From Chitinophagaceae bacterium (GTDB lineage: Bacteria; Bacteroidota; Bacteroidia; Chitinophagales; Chitinophagaceae), in NCBI GenBank assembly GCA_019638475.1, contig JAHBTR010000004.1, positions 176,053 to 240,052 on the forward strand: DNA of 64,000 nt, given 5' to 3'. The notes under the pieces are model-generated. The model was not told the DNA's origin and ran no database searches. It worked only from the letters and a program-made list of their open reading frames with translations. Made by a program: the position numbers and the translations under genes. Of this stretch, positions 1-9,040 are shown piece by piece (position 1 is the first letter of the stretch; every line of letters begins with the position of its first letter).

Positions 1-537
1 TTTGCTTTATGCGAAAATGCTGTTGTAAAAGCAGGTGCAAAAATTTATGGAGCTACAACAATAGGAGCTAATGCAGTAGCAGGAGGTGAAATTAAAAATG
101 CTATTATAGGTGATTATAGCAACAAAGCCCATGATGGTTATTTGGGAGATAGCATAATAGGAGAGTGGTGCAATTTGGGTGCAGGAACAAGTAATAGCAA
201 TGTAAAAAATAATGCAGGTGATGTACTGTTATGGAACAATTATTTTAATCAATATGAAAATGCAGGCAAAAAGTGTGGTGTAGTAATGGGCGATTATTCA
301 AGAACTGCCATAAATACATCAGTTAATACAGGCTCTAATATTGGTGTATGTTGCAATGTTTTTGGAGTTGGATTAATGCCTACTTTATTAAACCATTTTT
401 CTTGGGGTATTGATAAACAAAGTAAATACAAATTAGATAAAGCTATGGTAGATATTAATAATTGGAAACAATTTAAAGGGAAACAAATTTCAGAAGATGA
501 AGTAATGGTTTTGAAATATATCTTTGAACACTTATAA
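1..537 (+). CDS. GlmU/GlgC-like sugar nucleotidyltransferase, C-terminal part (5' end outside window)
   Basis: The reading frame is open from base 1, so only the last 178 residues are present. They show the hexapeptide pattern of a left-handed beta-helix: turns such as AVVKAGAKIYGATTIGANA and repeated small and hydrophobic residues (AIIGDYS, SIIGEWCNLGAGT, GVVMGDYSRTAIN). That is the acyltransferase-like or oligomerisation domain of GlmU-type enzymes. In Bacteroidota, putative sugar nucleotidyltransferases of this type commonly lie just before tpiA. The nucleotidyltransferase domain is not visible, so substrate and activity cannot be judged. tpiA starts 19 bases downstream on the same strand, suggesting cotranscription. 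Confidence 0.75.
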   Translation, partial: FALCENAVVKAGAKIYGATTIGANAVAGGEIKNAIIGDYSNKAHDGYLGDSIIGEWCNLGAGTSNSNVKNNAGDVLLWNNYFNQYENAGKKCGVVMGDYSRTAINTSVNTGSNIGVCCNVFGVGLMPTLLNHFSWGIDKQSKYKLDKAMVDINNWKQFKGKQISEDEVMVLKYIFEHL

Positions 538-556
538 AATTTAAAACAATTTATTT

Positions 557-1315
557 ATGAGAAAAAAAATTGCTGCTGCCAACTGGAAAATGAATTGCAC
601 ACTGCCACAAGCAGAAGATTTATTAAACAAATTATCTACTGCTAATGTACATGTAACAGAAGAAAAAATTAGCATTATTGCAGTGCCTTATGCTTACTTA
701 TTATTAGCTAAACAAATACTTGCTGCTAAGCAAAACATATTTGTAGCTGCACAAAATTGCTATACTAAAAAAAGTGGCGCTTATACAGGAGAAATAAGTG
801 CAGAAATGCTACAAAGTATGCAAATACCTTATGTAATTATAGGGCATAGTGAACGTAGAGATTATTTTAATGAAACTAATTCAATGCTTGCCGATAAAGT
901 AAATATTGCTTTAGAGTATAATATTCAACCAATATTTTGTTGTGGTGAGGCTTTAGACATTCGTGAAGCTGGTACACAAAATAGTTTTGTAGAAAAGCAA
1001 TTAAAAGATTCATTATTTCATTTAACCAATGAACAAATTATAAAAGTAGTTATTGCTTATGAACCAATATGGGCAATAGGTACAGGAAAAACTGCTACTA
1101 ATGAACAAGCACAAGAAATGCACCAACATATTAGAAAAGTATTGGCAGGAAAATTTGGAAATGATATAGCTAATAATATTTCTATTTTATATGGAGGAAG
1201 TGTAAAAGGAGCTAATGCAGAAGAAATATTTGCTCAACCAGATGTAGATGGAGGTCTTGTAGGTGGAGCATCTTTAAATGCAGAAGAATTTAGCACTATC
1301 ATCAATTCTTTATAG
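557..1315 (+). CDS. tpiA: Triosephosphate isomerase
   Basis: Cytosolic glycolytic enzyme interconverting dihydroxyacetone phosphate and glyceraldehyde 3-phosphate. At 252 residues it has the usual length. All catalytic landmarks are present: N9 and K11 in AANWKMN, H97 in IIGHSERR, E169 in AYEPIWAIGTGKTAT (which also carries the flexible loop 6, about 171-181), and the phosphate-binding YGGSVKGAN (212-220) and GGLVGGASL (232-240). The ATG at 557 gives the canonical N-terminus. It follows the nucleotidyltransferase gene closely and is closed by a strong hairpin terminator, so it is probably the last gene of its transcript. Confidence 0.98.
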   Translation: MRKKIAAANWKMNCTLPQAEDLLNKLSTANVHVTEEKISIIAVPYAYLLLAKQILAAKQNIFVAAQNCYTKKSGAYTGEISAEMLQSMQIPYVIIGHSERRDYFNETNSMLADKVNIALEYNIQPIFCCGEALDIREAGTQNSFVEKQLKDSLFHLTNEQIIKVVIAYEPIWAIGTGKTATNEQAQEMHQHIRKVLAGKFGNDIANNISILYGGSVKGANAEEIFAQPDVDGGLVGGASLNAEEFSTIINSL

Positions 1316-1342
1316 TTTTTTTATAAAAACATTTCTATCTTT

Positions 1343-1383
1343 AATGTATTACTTTTTGAATAAATTAGTAATACATTTTTTTT
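1343..1383 (+). terminator. Intrinsic terminator after tpiA
   Basis: An 11-bp perfect inverted repeat (AATGTATTACT at 1343-1353 with AGTAATACATT at 1367-1377) with a 13-base loop runs directly into a T tract ending at 1383. It lies between tpiA and radC and should end the tpiA transcript. Confidence 0.85.
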
Positions 1384-1404
1384 GTATAAACATACACTAC
1401 ACTT

Positions 1405-2088
1405 ATGGCAACTATAAAAGAATGGCATGAAGATGATAGACCAAGAGAAAAACTTGTGTTGAAAGGCACAGCAGCATTGAGCAATTCTGAATTGTTGGCA
1501 ATATTAATTAATCATGGTACAAAAGATAAAAGTGCTGTAGAACTTGCTAAAGAATTGTTGCAAAAAAATAATAATGATTTAAAAAAACTTAGCAGATTAT
1601 CTGTCAATGAAATACTACAACTAAAAATAAAAGGTATTGGAGTAGCAAAAGCTGTAAGTATAGCTGCTGCTTTAGAATTAGGCATAAGAAGAGATGCAAC
1701 AGAAAAAAACATTAACACAATTAAGTCTTCAAAAGATTTGGCAGCTTTCTTAAAAGCAAAATTTCAATACTTAACAACTGAAATTTTTGCAGTAGTTTAT
1801 TTAAACAATAGTAACAAAATTATACACCATGAAATTGTGAGTGAAGGAGGCATAACAAGCACCATTGTTGACCATAGAATTATTCTTAAAAATGCTTTAG
1901 TACATGGTGCTTTAGGCATTGTATTATGTCATAATCATCCAAGTGGAAATTTAGTACCAAGTGAAGCCGATAAAAAGATTACCCATAAAATAAAACAAGC
2001 TGCCAGCCTCTTAGATATTAATTTGCTTGACCATATAATTGTAAGTGATGAAGGTTATTTTAGTTTCTTTGAAAATAACATGGTATAA
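1405..2088 (+). CDS. radC: RadC family JAB-domain protein
   Basis: Complete RadC homologue of 227 residues. The N-terminal half has a helix-hairpin-helix (LKIKGIGVAKA, about 73-83) and the C-terminal half a JAB/MPN metalloprotease-like fold with CHNHPSGN at 175-182 and a following SEADKKIT segment, giving the His-x-His...Ser...Asp zinc pattern. The family was once called a DNA repair protein, but its biochemical role is unsettled. It starts 21 bases after the tpiA terminator and ends 9 bases from the oppositely oriented membrane-protein gene. Chromosomal single-copy type; nothing suggests a mobile origin. Confidence 0.93.
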   Translation: MATIKEWHEDDRPREKLVLKGTAALSNSELLAILINHGTKDKSAVELAKELLQKNNNDLKKLSRLSVNEILQLKIKGIGVAKAVSIAAALELGIRRDATEKNINTIKSSKDLAAFLKAKFQYLTTEIFAVVYLNNSNKIIHHEIVSEGGITSTIVDHRIILKNALVHGALGIVLCHNHPSGNLVPSEADKKITHKIKQAASLLDINLLDHIIVSDEGYFSFFENNMV

Positions 2089-2097
2089 GAATATTTT

Positions 2098-3354
2098 TTA
2101 AGCCTTTAAACTTTTATGTGCAAAGAAAAATCTGTCAATAACAATTAAACCTATTCCAATAACCATTGGTAAACTAAAGTAAAAAATAGCTTCTGCATAC
2201 AAAGGAAAAACATTTTGATTAAGCAAAACATACGCCCCCTGAGCAAATAAAATAATTTCACTAAATATAAATCCTGCAATAAATAAAAATAATCCTGCTT
2301 TACACATTTTACTCAAATACAATTCTTTTTCTTTAATCAAATAGGCAATAACAAAAAAAGAAAGAAACCCTATAAAAATAATATGTAAATAGCCAATAAT
2401 AAAGTTATGCACTTTGTAAGCATAGCTTGCAACTGATGGAAAAGCACCAAAAAATTGTAGTATATTTTTAATACTAAAACAAAGCAGTGAGCAATAAAAT
2501 AAAAACAGTACCCACTTATGTAAACTTGTTATAAATTTTTTGGGAATATTGTTGATTAATTTTAAAAAATAGCATAAAGCAATAAGCTGCAAAATTGCTG
2601 CCACTACCGATATAACATATATTATTGCAACTGGCTTTGTCCATAATGTAGATAGAAAATAGGCAGGCACACAAGCTATCAGCATTAACCAATAAAAATA
2701 TTTTGCTAATTTTTGATGATAGTTAATCTTATTGTTTTCTAATAGTTTAAAAAATAACCCTAATACTGCAAATGTAAACCAGCCATTGTACTGAAAATGT
2801 AAGTAGAAGTAAATAGTATTATAATATAAATTACTACCAGCACCTGCTATTTTAGTTACTGGTGCCATACAAAAAGGAGCTAATGAAGAAAGCACCATAA
2901 AAAACAAAGCTGCTTTAATAAAACGAATAGCTAACATATTTCTATCTGTATGAATATTGGCTTTTTTCACATCTTTTAAAAATGTATAAACAAAAAACCA
3001 AGAACATATAATATGTAAAGTAGAAAATGAAATAGAATATAAACCATACCCTTGAAGAGGATAGCTACATAACATACCAATATTGGCTATTTGTGTTATC
3101 CAGAATAAATGAGGATATATTTTTTTATTTTTTTCAGTAGGTAATAAAAATGTATCAATAAGTATAACAAATAAAACATTGTATAACCAACCCAAAAATG
3201 CAATGTGAGAGTGTGTATGCAACAAATAAGCATAATTAAAATTGATAGGTACAAAACCCATTAATCTTAGTGTAATACCAATTATGGCAACAATAAAAAG
3301 ATAAAGAAAAGCAATATTTAACCAGCGTTTATTCATAATCATTGATAATATCAA
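2098..3354 (-). CDS. Polytopic membrane protein with paired histidines, haem-copper oxidase subunit I-like
   Basis: 418 residues (slightly shorter if the Met at 3336, giving MNKRWLN, is the start) and about 11-12 hydrophobic helices. I do not recognise a characterised function. Histidines cluster at helix starts: HTHSHIAFLGW near residue 46, YLHFQYNGWF near 185 and KVHNFIIGYLH near 315. Paired His in membrane helices is the way haem is held in cytochrome oxidase subunit I and NnrS-like proteins, and Bacteroidota homologues are often labelled oxidase subunit I-like. Haem binding here is inference. No oxidase partner subunit is adjacent and the gene stands alone, convergent with radC. Confidence 0.6.
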   Translation of the reverse strand: MILSMIMNKRWLNIAFLYLFIVAIIGITLRLMGFVPINFNYAYLLHTHSHIAFLGWLYNVLFVILIDTFLLPTEKNKKIYPHLFWITQIANIGMLCSYPLQGYGLYSISFSTLHIICSWFFVYTFLKDVKKANIHTDRNMLAIRFIKAALFFMVLSSLAPFCMAPVTKIAGAGSNLYYNTIYFYLHFQYNGWFTFAVLGLFFKLLENNKINYHQKLAKYFYWLMLIACVPAYFLSTLWTKPVAIIYVISVVAAILQLIALCYFLKLINNIPKKFITSLHKWVLFLFYCSLLCFSIKNILQFFGAFPSVASYAYKVHNFIIGYLHIIFIGFLSFFVIAYLIKEKELYLSKMCKAGLFLFIAGFIFSEIILFAQGAYVLLNQNVFPLYAEAIFYFSLPMVIGIGLIVIDRFFFAHKSLKA

Positions 3355-3541
3355 TAACCTAAAAATAATATTGATAAATAAACTGCCAAAGTAATTATTA
3401 AATTTAAAAAAATAGACAAGAGAAATTTCTTTTACAAAACACTGACAAATGGTAAAGCATATAACAATATTATAGTAAGTATTATTTATTGTGTTTACGA
3501 GAATAAAAAAAATTAACCGATTTCGTTACCTATATTTTATA

Positions 3542-3742
3542 GAACTTGTTTAGACTTTTATTTTTTTACGAATTGTGAATAAAAAACGCTGTCAGCCTGA
3601 GCCTGTAGAAGGCGATGGTTAAAAAATATGCTTCAATTAATCGGTTTCGACATGTTTAGACAAGCTCAACATGACAAAACCTGACAACTTTCACTTTTTT
3701 TAGCTTCGTGTATATTAAATTGATAAAAGTCTAAACAAGTTC
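3542..3742. repeat. 19-bp perfect inverted repeat enclosing family A palindrome
   Basis: GAACTTGTTTAGACTTTTA at 3542-3560 is exactly reverse-complemented at 3724-3742. Between the arms lies the family A element at 3589-3687, so the 201-bp unit looks like a small non-autonomous insertion with terminal inverted repeats. A 13-base piece of the arm (TCTAAACAAGTTC) recurs near 44008-44020. No duplicated target site is obvious. Confidence 0.75.
3589..3687. repeat. Family A intergenic palindrome, copy 1 (diverged)
   Basis: Begins CTGTCAGCCTGAG, has an internal GTTTCGACATG...AAGCTCAACATGAC and ends CTGACAA. It is the most diverged of four copies; the others are at 30478, 42566 and 53270. The ends pair with each other (CTGTCAG/CTGACAA type), as do the inner GTCTGAG/CTCAGAC-like arms. 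Confidence 0.75.
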
Positions 3743-3813
3743 ATAGTGAATTATTATTAAATACTACATTTGATTTGTAAGAAAATAATTATTAAACACT
3801 AAAATATTGTATC

Positions 3814-4251
3814 ATGTCAAATAGAATTAATTTAGCTAAGGTAGATGCTAAGGCAATGGAAGCTATGGTTGGCTTAGAAAAATATATTGCACAAACAGGG
3901 TTAGATAAAAAGTTGTATGAACTTATTAAAACAAGGGCATCGCAAATGAATGGTTGTGCTTATTGTATCAATATGCATGTAAGAGATGCTATGAAAATGG
4001 GCGAAACAGATCAACGTTTATTTTTATTAGATGCTTGGCGAGAAACAACTTTATATACACCAAAAGAAAGAGCTACTTTAGCACTTACAGAAGCAATGAC
4101 TTTTATAACCAATGGTCATGTGCCAGATGAAGTGTATAATGAAGCAGCAGCTCATTTATCTGAAAAAGAATTAGCAGCAGTTATTATGACTGTTGTAACT
4201 ATTAATGGTTGGAATAGAATTGCTATTACTTTACGTTCTCCATTAGATTAA
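3814..4251 (+). CDS. AhpD-like carboxymuconolactone decarboxylase family protein
   Basis: 145 residues matching the alkylhydroperoxidase AhpD core: RASQMNGCAYCINMH at about 41-55 supplies the redox CxxC (C48, C51) and the following His55. In this family the CxxC carries out thiol peroxidase-type chemistry, while some members act on lactones. With both cysteines and the His present, a peroxide or redox role is more likely. No signal peptide, so cytosolic. It is a single-gene unit, convergent with the symporter gene. The start at 3814 gives a full-length family N-terminus. Confidence 0.85.
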   Translation: MSNRINLAKVDAKAMEAMVGLEKYIAQTGLDKKLYELIKTRASQMNGCAYCINMHVRDAMKMGETDQRLFLLDAWRETTLYTPKERATLALTEAMTFITNGHVPDEVYNEAAAHLSEKELAAVIMTVVTINGWNRIAITLRSPLD

Positions 4252-4263
4252 ATAATTAAAGTG

Positions 4264-5787
4264 CTATTTTTTTATTGCAGGTTTAGATATAAACCATAAA
4301 CCTATAAAAGTAAATAGCCCATTTATTATTAATAATTCAATACCTATTTTAAATCCATTAAATAGGTGAGATGAAATATTATGTAGTGTATTTGCTATGC
4401 TACCTGTTATGTTTAATTTGCTTATAAACCATTCAGGATTGTTTACAATATCTAAACCTATAACAAGTAATGGTGCAGCTATACAAACCATTAATGAAAG
4501 TTTATCATTAATAACACGTTTGGTAAAAATACCAAATGCAAATAAGCCTAATAATGGTCCATAAGTATAACCAGCTACTTTTAAAATAACATCAATAATA
4601 GATTTATCATTTATCCATTTAAAAAGCATAACACATAGAAAAAATATAAAAGTGAAAATAAAATGCACAGTCATTCTTACTCTTTTTTTCTTTTGTTCAT
4701 CTAAATCTTCTCTTTTCTTTAGTCCCAGAATATCTATACAAAAAGAAGATGTAAGGGCTGTTAAAGCACCATCAGCACTGGGAAATAAAGCAGAAATTAA
4801 ACCTATAATAAAAATAATACCTACTGCTACAGATAAGTGATTGCCCAATGCTATAAAAGGAAACAAATCATCGCCTTTTGCATCAATAGCATGCGTACCT
4901 GCATATAAGTATAACAAGCCACCCATAAAAAGAAATAAGAAATTTACAAGCAATAATATAGTACTTAATGTAAGTACATTTTTTTGAGAGTCTTTTAATG
5001 TTCTTACAGAAATATTTTTTTGCATCATTTCTTGGTCAAGCCCTGTCATAGCAATAGTTATAAAAGCGCCACCAATAATTTGTTTTACAAAAAAGCCAGC
5101 CGATTGTACATCTGTATTAAATATTTGCAACATTCCTTTTGCATTTAATTGCCCTATCGTTTCTGTAAATCCAAGATTCATTTTGCTCATTACTGCTATT
5201 ATACAAACTATTAATCCTAAAAGCATACAAGTAGTTTGTAGTGTATCGGTATAAACAATGGTTTTTACACCACCTTCAAAAGTGTATAATAAAATAAGTA
5301 TAAGAATAATCATTGTGGTAAGCCAAAAACTAACATTCATAGAATCTAAAATGAAAAGTTGTAAAATGTTTATGACCAAATACAACCTTGCAGTAGCTCC
5401 TAATGTTCTGGATAAAATAAAAAATACAGCTCCTGTTTTATAACTTTTATTACCAAATCTGTGGTCTAAATAATTGTATATAGAAGTAAGATTCATTTTG
5501 TAATACAATGGCAATAAAATATAAGCCACTGCTAAATAACCAAAGAAATAACCAATAACTACTTGAAAATATTGAAAACCTATACTACCTACTGTGCCTG
5601 GCACACTTACAAATGTTACACCACTAAGGCTTGTGCCTACCATACCAAAAGCTACCAACATCCAATTACTATTACGATTGCCAATAAAAAAAGAATCGTT
5701 ATTAGAATTTTTGCTGGTGTACCATGCTACGGTAAGTAATAATAAAAAATATCCTATAACAAATGAGAACAATAATAATGTGTTCAT
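4264..5787 (-). CDS. Sodium:solute symporter (SSS family)
   Basis: 507 residues with about 13 hydrophobic helices and SSS-family landmarks: early GMVGTSLSGVTFVSVPG (about 48-64), the helix 3 region with LSRTLGATARLYL, and IGLISALFPSADGALTALTS (about 335-354), the helix 8/9 Na+-site region. Such carriers move sugars, carboxylates, amino acids or vitamins with Na+ across the inner membrane. The substrate cannot be read from sequence and no catabolic operon adjoins it. It stands alone between an AhpD-like gene (convergent) and a thioesterase gene. Confidence 0.9.
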   Translation of the reverse strand: MNTLLLFSFVIGYFLLLLTVAWYTSKNSNNDSFFIGNRNSNWMLVAFGMVGTSLSGVTFVSVPGTVGSIGFQYFQVVIGYFFGYLAVAYILLPLYYKMNLTSIYNYLDHRFGNKSYKTGAVFFILSRTLGATARLYLVINILQLFILDSMNVSFWLTTMIILILILLYTFEGGVKTIVYTDTLQTTCMLLGLIVCIIAVMSKMNLGFTETIGQLNAKGMLQIFNTDVQSAGFFVKQIIGGAFITIAMTGLDQEMMQKNISVRTLKDSQKNVLTLSTILLLVNFLFLFMGGLLYLYAGTHAIDAKGDDLFPFIALGNHLSVAVGIIFIIGLISALFPSADGALTALTSSFCIDILGLKKREDLDEQKKKRVRMTVHFIFTFIFFLCVMLFKWINDKSIIDVILKVAGYTYGPLLGLFAFGIFTKRVINDKLSLMVCIAAPLLVIGLDIVNNPEWFISKLNITGSIANTLHNISSHLFNGFKIGIELLIINGLFTFIGLWFISKPAIKK

Positions 5788-5891
5788 GTATTTTTAATTA
5801 ATTATGAACTGCAATATATAAGAAACTATTTTTTTCTGCTATTAAATTTTAATAACAAAATAATTATTGAGTATTGGTAAGATTAATTTTA

Positions 5892-6299
5892 TTAAAAGAA
5901 TTTTTCTAATTTTTCTTTTAATATAGAAGGCATGGCTCTTTTTTGATTGCTAACAGCATCTAAAAAATAAAAAACTACTCTACCAGTAGTAAGTAGTTGA
6001 TTGGCTTCATTATATACTTCTTGATGAAATTCTATTTTGTGGTTAAGAGGCAATTCTCTTACAGATGTTTTGATGGTTAGCAAATCATCATAATGTGCAG
6101 GACGTAAATATTTAATATTCAATTCTACTACAGGCATTATAATACCTGATTTTTCTAATTCTTTATAAGTGAAACCCAAATCTCTAATACTTTCTGCACG
6201 ACCTACTTCAAAATACTGTGCATAATTACCATGATACACTACATTCATTTGGTCTGTTTCAGCATAACGAACCCTTATTTGTGTAGAACTTTCGTACAT
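5892..6299 (-). CDS. YbgC-like acyl-CoA thioesterase (hotdog fold)
   Basis: 135 residues, typical for the 4-hydroxybenzoyl-CoA/YbgC thioesterase family. The N-terminal RVRYAETDQMNVVYHGNY contains the catalytic Asp16 followed by YHGNYAQYFEVGRAE (22-36), the family hallmark. It hydrolyses short acyl-CoA or acyl-ACP thioesters in the cytosol; the exact substrate is not predictable. It lies 31 bases downstream of lolA on the same strand and probably shares its transcript. Confidence 0.88.
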   Translation of the reverse strand: MYESSTQIRVRYAETDQMNVVYHGNYAQYFEVGRAESIRDLGFTYKELEKSGIIMPVVELNIKYLRPAHYDDLLTIKTSVRELPLNHKIEFHQEVYNEANQLLTTGRVVFYFLDAVSNQKRAMPSILKEKLEKFF

Positions 6300-6330
6300 A
6301 ATATTGTTTGCTTCAAAGTGTAAGCAGAAA

Positions 6331-6960
6331 TTAATCTAATATTTCAACATCAGATGGATATTTGTTTTTATCAAATACAAATATTTTATCTGCTAATGTT
6401 GCATTGGTATTTAAGTTGTTGAAAGTAAATTCTAAAGTATTGTTACTCTTATCTAAAATGGTAGCTTTGGTAATCATACTTTTTGTTTTATCAATAAATA
6501 AATTTACTTTATTAAAATTTTTTCTTTTATCTACAGGTTTTAGCTCAATTTTATTAAAGTTTCCTTTGGTTGAAATAAGTTTGTAAGTAAAATCTTTATC
6601 ATAACTACCACTTAATATTTTTTGAGGTGTTAATGTTTTCCCTTCTTCTTCAGCAGCAGCTACTGTAATAGTTTTGCTACCATCAAAAGTATAAGTTTTA
6701 CTTCCATCGCAAATAACTTCAGTTTTACCTTGCTTTAAAATATACTTACTTCCTTTCATAGATATAGAGCCTGTTTTTGTTCCATTTAATTTACCAGCAC
6801 TTGTAAAAGTTTTAAGTACAAATTTTCCAGTAATAGCTTTATATGATTTTACTTTAGTGCTTACAGCATCTAATATTTTTTTTGCATTTGGGTCATTTTG
6901 TGCCTTTACTGTATAAGTGGCTAAAAATGCTGTAATAACTAATAAAAAAGCCTTCTTCAT
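6331..6960 (-). CDS. LolA-like outer membrane lipoprotein carrier
   Basis: 209 residues with a clear signal peptide (KK, then LLVITAFLATYTVKA, cut before QND at about 21). The mature part has the LolA-type pattern of beta strands: KSYKAITGKFVLKTF, GSISMKGSKYILK and a C-terminal LDKSNNTLEFTFNNLNTNATL segment. This is the Bacteroidota form of the periplasmic chaperone that carries lipoproteins from LolCDE to the outer membrane. The conserved Arg of E. coli LolA is not evident, as in many Bacteroidota homologues. First gene of a two-gene unit with the thioesterase. Confidence 0.8.
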   Translation of the reverse strand: MKKAFLLVITAFLATYTVKAQNDPNAKKILDAVSTKVKSYKAITGKFVLKTFTSAGKLNGTKTGSISMKGSKYILKQGKTEVICDGSKTYTFDGSKTITVAAAEEEGKTLTPQKILSGSYDKDFTYKLISTKGNFNKIELKPVDKRKNFNKVNLFIDKTKSMITKATILDKSNNTLEFTFNNLNTNATLADKIFVFDKNKYPSDVEILD

Positions 6961-7095
6961 TATTTAATTTTAATTTTCAAAGGTGCAAATATAATGCCTG
7001 ACAACTTTCTGATAGTTTAAACACAAAAAGGTTTAACAAAACATAGGTAAAGCAATAAAATAAGTAGGCTAAATCTAACTCCTTATCTTCGCCAA

Positions 7096-8979
7096 ATGCA
7101 CTATGTAACAGCAGAAAATATTACCAAAAGTTATGGCATTAATCCATTGTTTAGTAACATATCTTTTCATATAAACGAAGGCGATAAAATAGCTTTGATA
7201 GCAAGAAATGGTGTTGGAAAAAGTACTTTATTAAAAATTTTATCGGGCAATGAAACTGCTGATGAAGGTACTTTATTCATCAATAAAAATGTAACAGTAG
7301 CTTTATTTGAACAAGAACCAAAATTTGATGAAGATAAAAATGTAGTAGATAATATTTTTCATATTCATCATCCTATTATCAATATTATTCGTGAATATGA
7401 ATTAGCCACAGATAATAATGATGAAGAAAAGATGATAGAATTAACTACTGCTATGGATGAATTAGGAGCTTGGAATTTTGAAGTGAAAGTAAAACAAATA
7501 CTTTCAAAATTAAATATTCATCATTTACAACAGCCTGTAAAAAATTTAAGTGGAGGTCAAAGAAAAAGAATAGCATTAGCCAAAACATTGATAGATATTG
7601 GGTTTGACCATAAGCATACTTTATTAATGATGGATGAACCAACTAACCACTTAGATGTAACTATGATAGAGTGGTTAGAAAATTATTTGAATCAGGAAAA
7701 TGTTACACTATTACTTGTTACACACGATAGATATTTTTTAGATGCAGTAGCTGATGAAATATGGGAATTAGAAAGAGAAAATTTGTATGTGTATAAAGGC
7801 AGTTATGAAAACTATATGGAGAAAAAAGCAGCAAGAATAGAAAGTGAACAAGCCAGTATAGACAAAGCAAAAAATGAATATAGAAAAGAATTAGAATGGA
7901 TGCGTAAGCAACCAAGAGCAAGAACTACTAAAAGCAAGAGCAGACAAGATAATTTTTATGAAGTAGAAGCCAGAGCAAAACAAAAAATAGAAGATACTCA
8001 ATTACAACTTCAGGTAAAAATGAGTAGGTTAGGGGGTAAGATAATTGAGATGAAAAAAGTATATAAAGCATATAACAATACTGTTATTTTAAAAGGCTTT
8101 GATTATACTTTTAGCAAAGGCGAAAGAATTGGTATTATTGGAAAAAATGGTGTTGGAAAAAGTACTTTTTTAAATCTTATACAACAATTAGAAACTGCTG
8201 ATAGTGGTAAAATAAATATTGGCGATACAGTTATTTTTGGCAATTTTTCTCAACAAGGATTAGAGGTAAAAGAAAATGTAAGGGTAATAGAATATGTAAA
8301 ATCTATTGCAGAAAATTTTCCTTTGGCAAGTGGAGGAAGTTTAAGTGCAGCACAATTTTTAGAACTGTTTTTATTTACACCAGATAAGCAATATACTTTT
8401 ATAAACTCATTGAGTGGTGGCGAAAAAAAACGATTACAGTTATTAACTATCTTATTTAAAAATCCTAATTTTTTAATTTTAGATGAGCCTACCAATGATT
8501 TAGATTTACCTACACTGGCTGTATTAGAAAGATTTTTAGAAGCCTATCAGGGTTGTGTATTAATAGTAAGTCATGATAGATATTTTATGGATAGATTGGT
8601 AGAACATTTATTTGTTTTTGAAGGAGATGGTGTTATAAAAGATTTTCCTGGCACATATTCTCAATTTAGAATTTGGGAAAAAGAACAAGAAAAATTGAAA
8701 GAAGAGAAACAAACAACAACTGAAACCAAAATAAATAATCAGGCAACTGTATCTGGTACAGTTAAAAAGAAAATTTCTTTTAAAGAAAAAAGAGAGTTTG
8801 ATATGTTAGAAAAAGAAATACCTGCACTTGAACAAGAAAGAGAAAAGCTAACACTACAATTAAGCAATGCTAATATTAATTATAATGAAATAGAAAAAAT
8901 TAGCCAACAACTATTGGAGATAAATAATTTATTAGAAACAAAAGAAATGCGTTGGCTTGAATTGAGTGAGTTGATGTAA
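7096..8979 (+). CDS. uup: ABC-F family ATPase, Uup type
   Basis: 627-residue soluble protein with two ABC cassettes and no membrane segments. Cassette 1: Walker A RNGVGKST (37-44), signature LSGGQ (151-155), Walker B LLMMDEPTNHLD (176-187). Cassette 2: GKNGVGKST (349-357), LSGGE (439-443), FLILDEPTNDLD (459-470). The linker (about 235-310) is charged, as in ABC-F proteins. The last 65 residues form a charged coiled coil (KREFDMLEKEIPALEQERE), which marks Uup among ABC-F types. These ATPases act on ribosomes or nucleic-acid structures. A TATCTTCG box at 7084-7091 suggests transcription starting just before the ATG, giving a very short leader. Confidence 0.93.
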   Translation: MHYVTAENITKSYGINPLFSNISFHINEGDKIALIARNGVGKSTLLKILSGNETADEGTLFINKNVTVALFEQEPKFDEDKNVVDNIFHIHHPIINIIREYELATDNNDEEKMIELTTAMDELGAWNFEVKVKQILSKLNIHHLQQPVKNLSGGQRKRIALAKTLIDIGFDHKHTLLMMDEPTNHLDVTMIEWLENYLNQENVTLLLVTHDRYFLDAVADEIWELERENLYVYKGSYENYMEKKAARIESEQASIDKAKNEYRKELEWMRKQPRARTTKSKSRQDNFYEVEARAKQKIEDTQLQLQVKMSRLGGKIIEMKKVYKAYNNTVILKGFDYTFSKGERIGIIGKNGVGKSTFLNLIQQLETADSGKINIGDTVIFGNFSQQGLEVKENVRVIEYVKSIAENFPLASGGSLSAAQFLELFLFTPDKQYTFINSLSGGEKKRLQLLTILFKNPNFLILDEPTNDLDLPTLAVLERFLEAYQGCVLIVSHDRYFMDRLVEHLFVFEGDGVIKDFPGTYSQFRIWEKEQEKLKEEKQTTTETKINNQATVSGTVKKKISFKEKREFDMLEKEIPALEQEREKLTLQLSNANINYNEIEKISQQLLEINNLLETKEMRWLELSELM

Positions 8980-9012
8980 AAAAAATTACCCTTACTAAAA
9001 AGCAAGGGTAAT
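8978..9012 (-). terminator. Intrinsic terminator for the ECF sigma gene
   Basis: ATTACCCTT (8985-8993) pairs with AAGGGTAAT (9004-9012). Read on the minus strand, the hairpin is followed by eight T (8978-8985), so it best serves the sigma gene coming from the right. There is no T tract for the plus strand. Confidence 0.75.
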
Positions 9013-9040
9013 AATATGATACATAGCAGTATATAAGTAT

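Larger units (their letters stand above)
3355..3813. other. Gene-free interval with a nested palindromic element
   Basis: 459 bases between divergent genes. About 3542-3742 is one compound palindrome (separate entries). The remaining DNA is AT-rich with no open frame I would call. Promoters for the membrane protein (-) and the AhpD-like gene (+) must lie here, but I could not pick a convincing pair of boxes. Confidence 0.7.
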
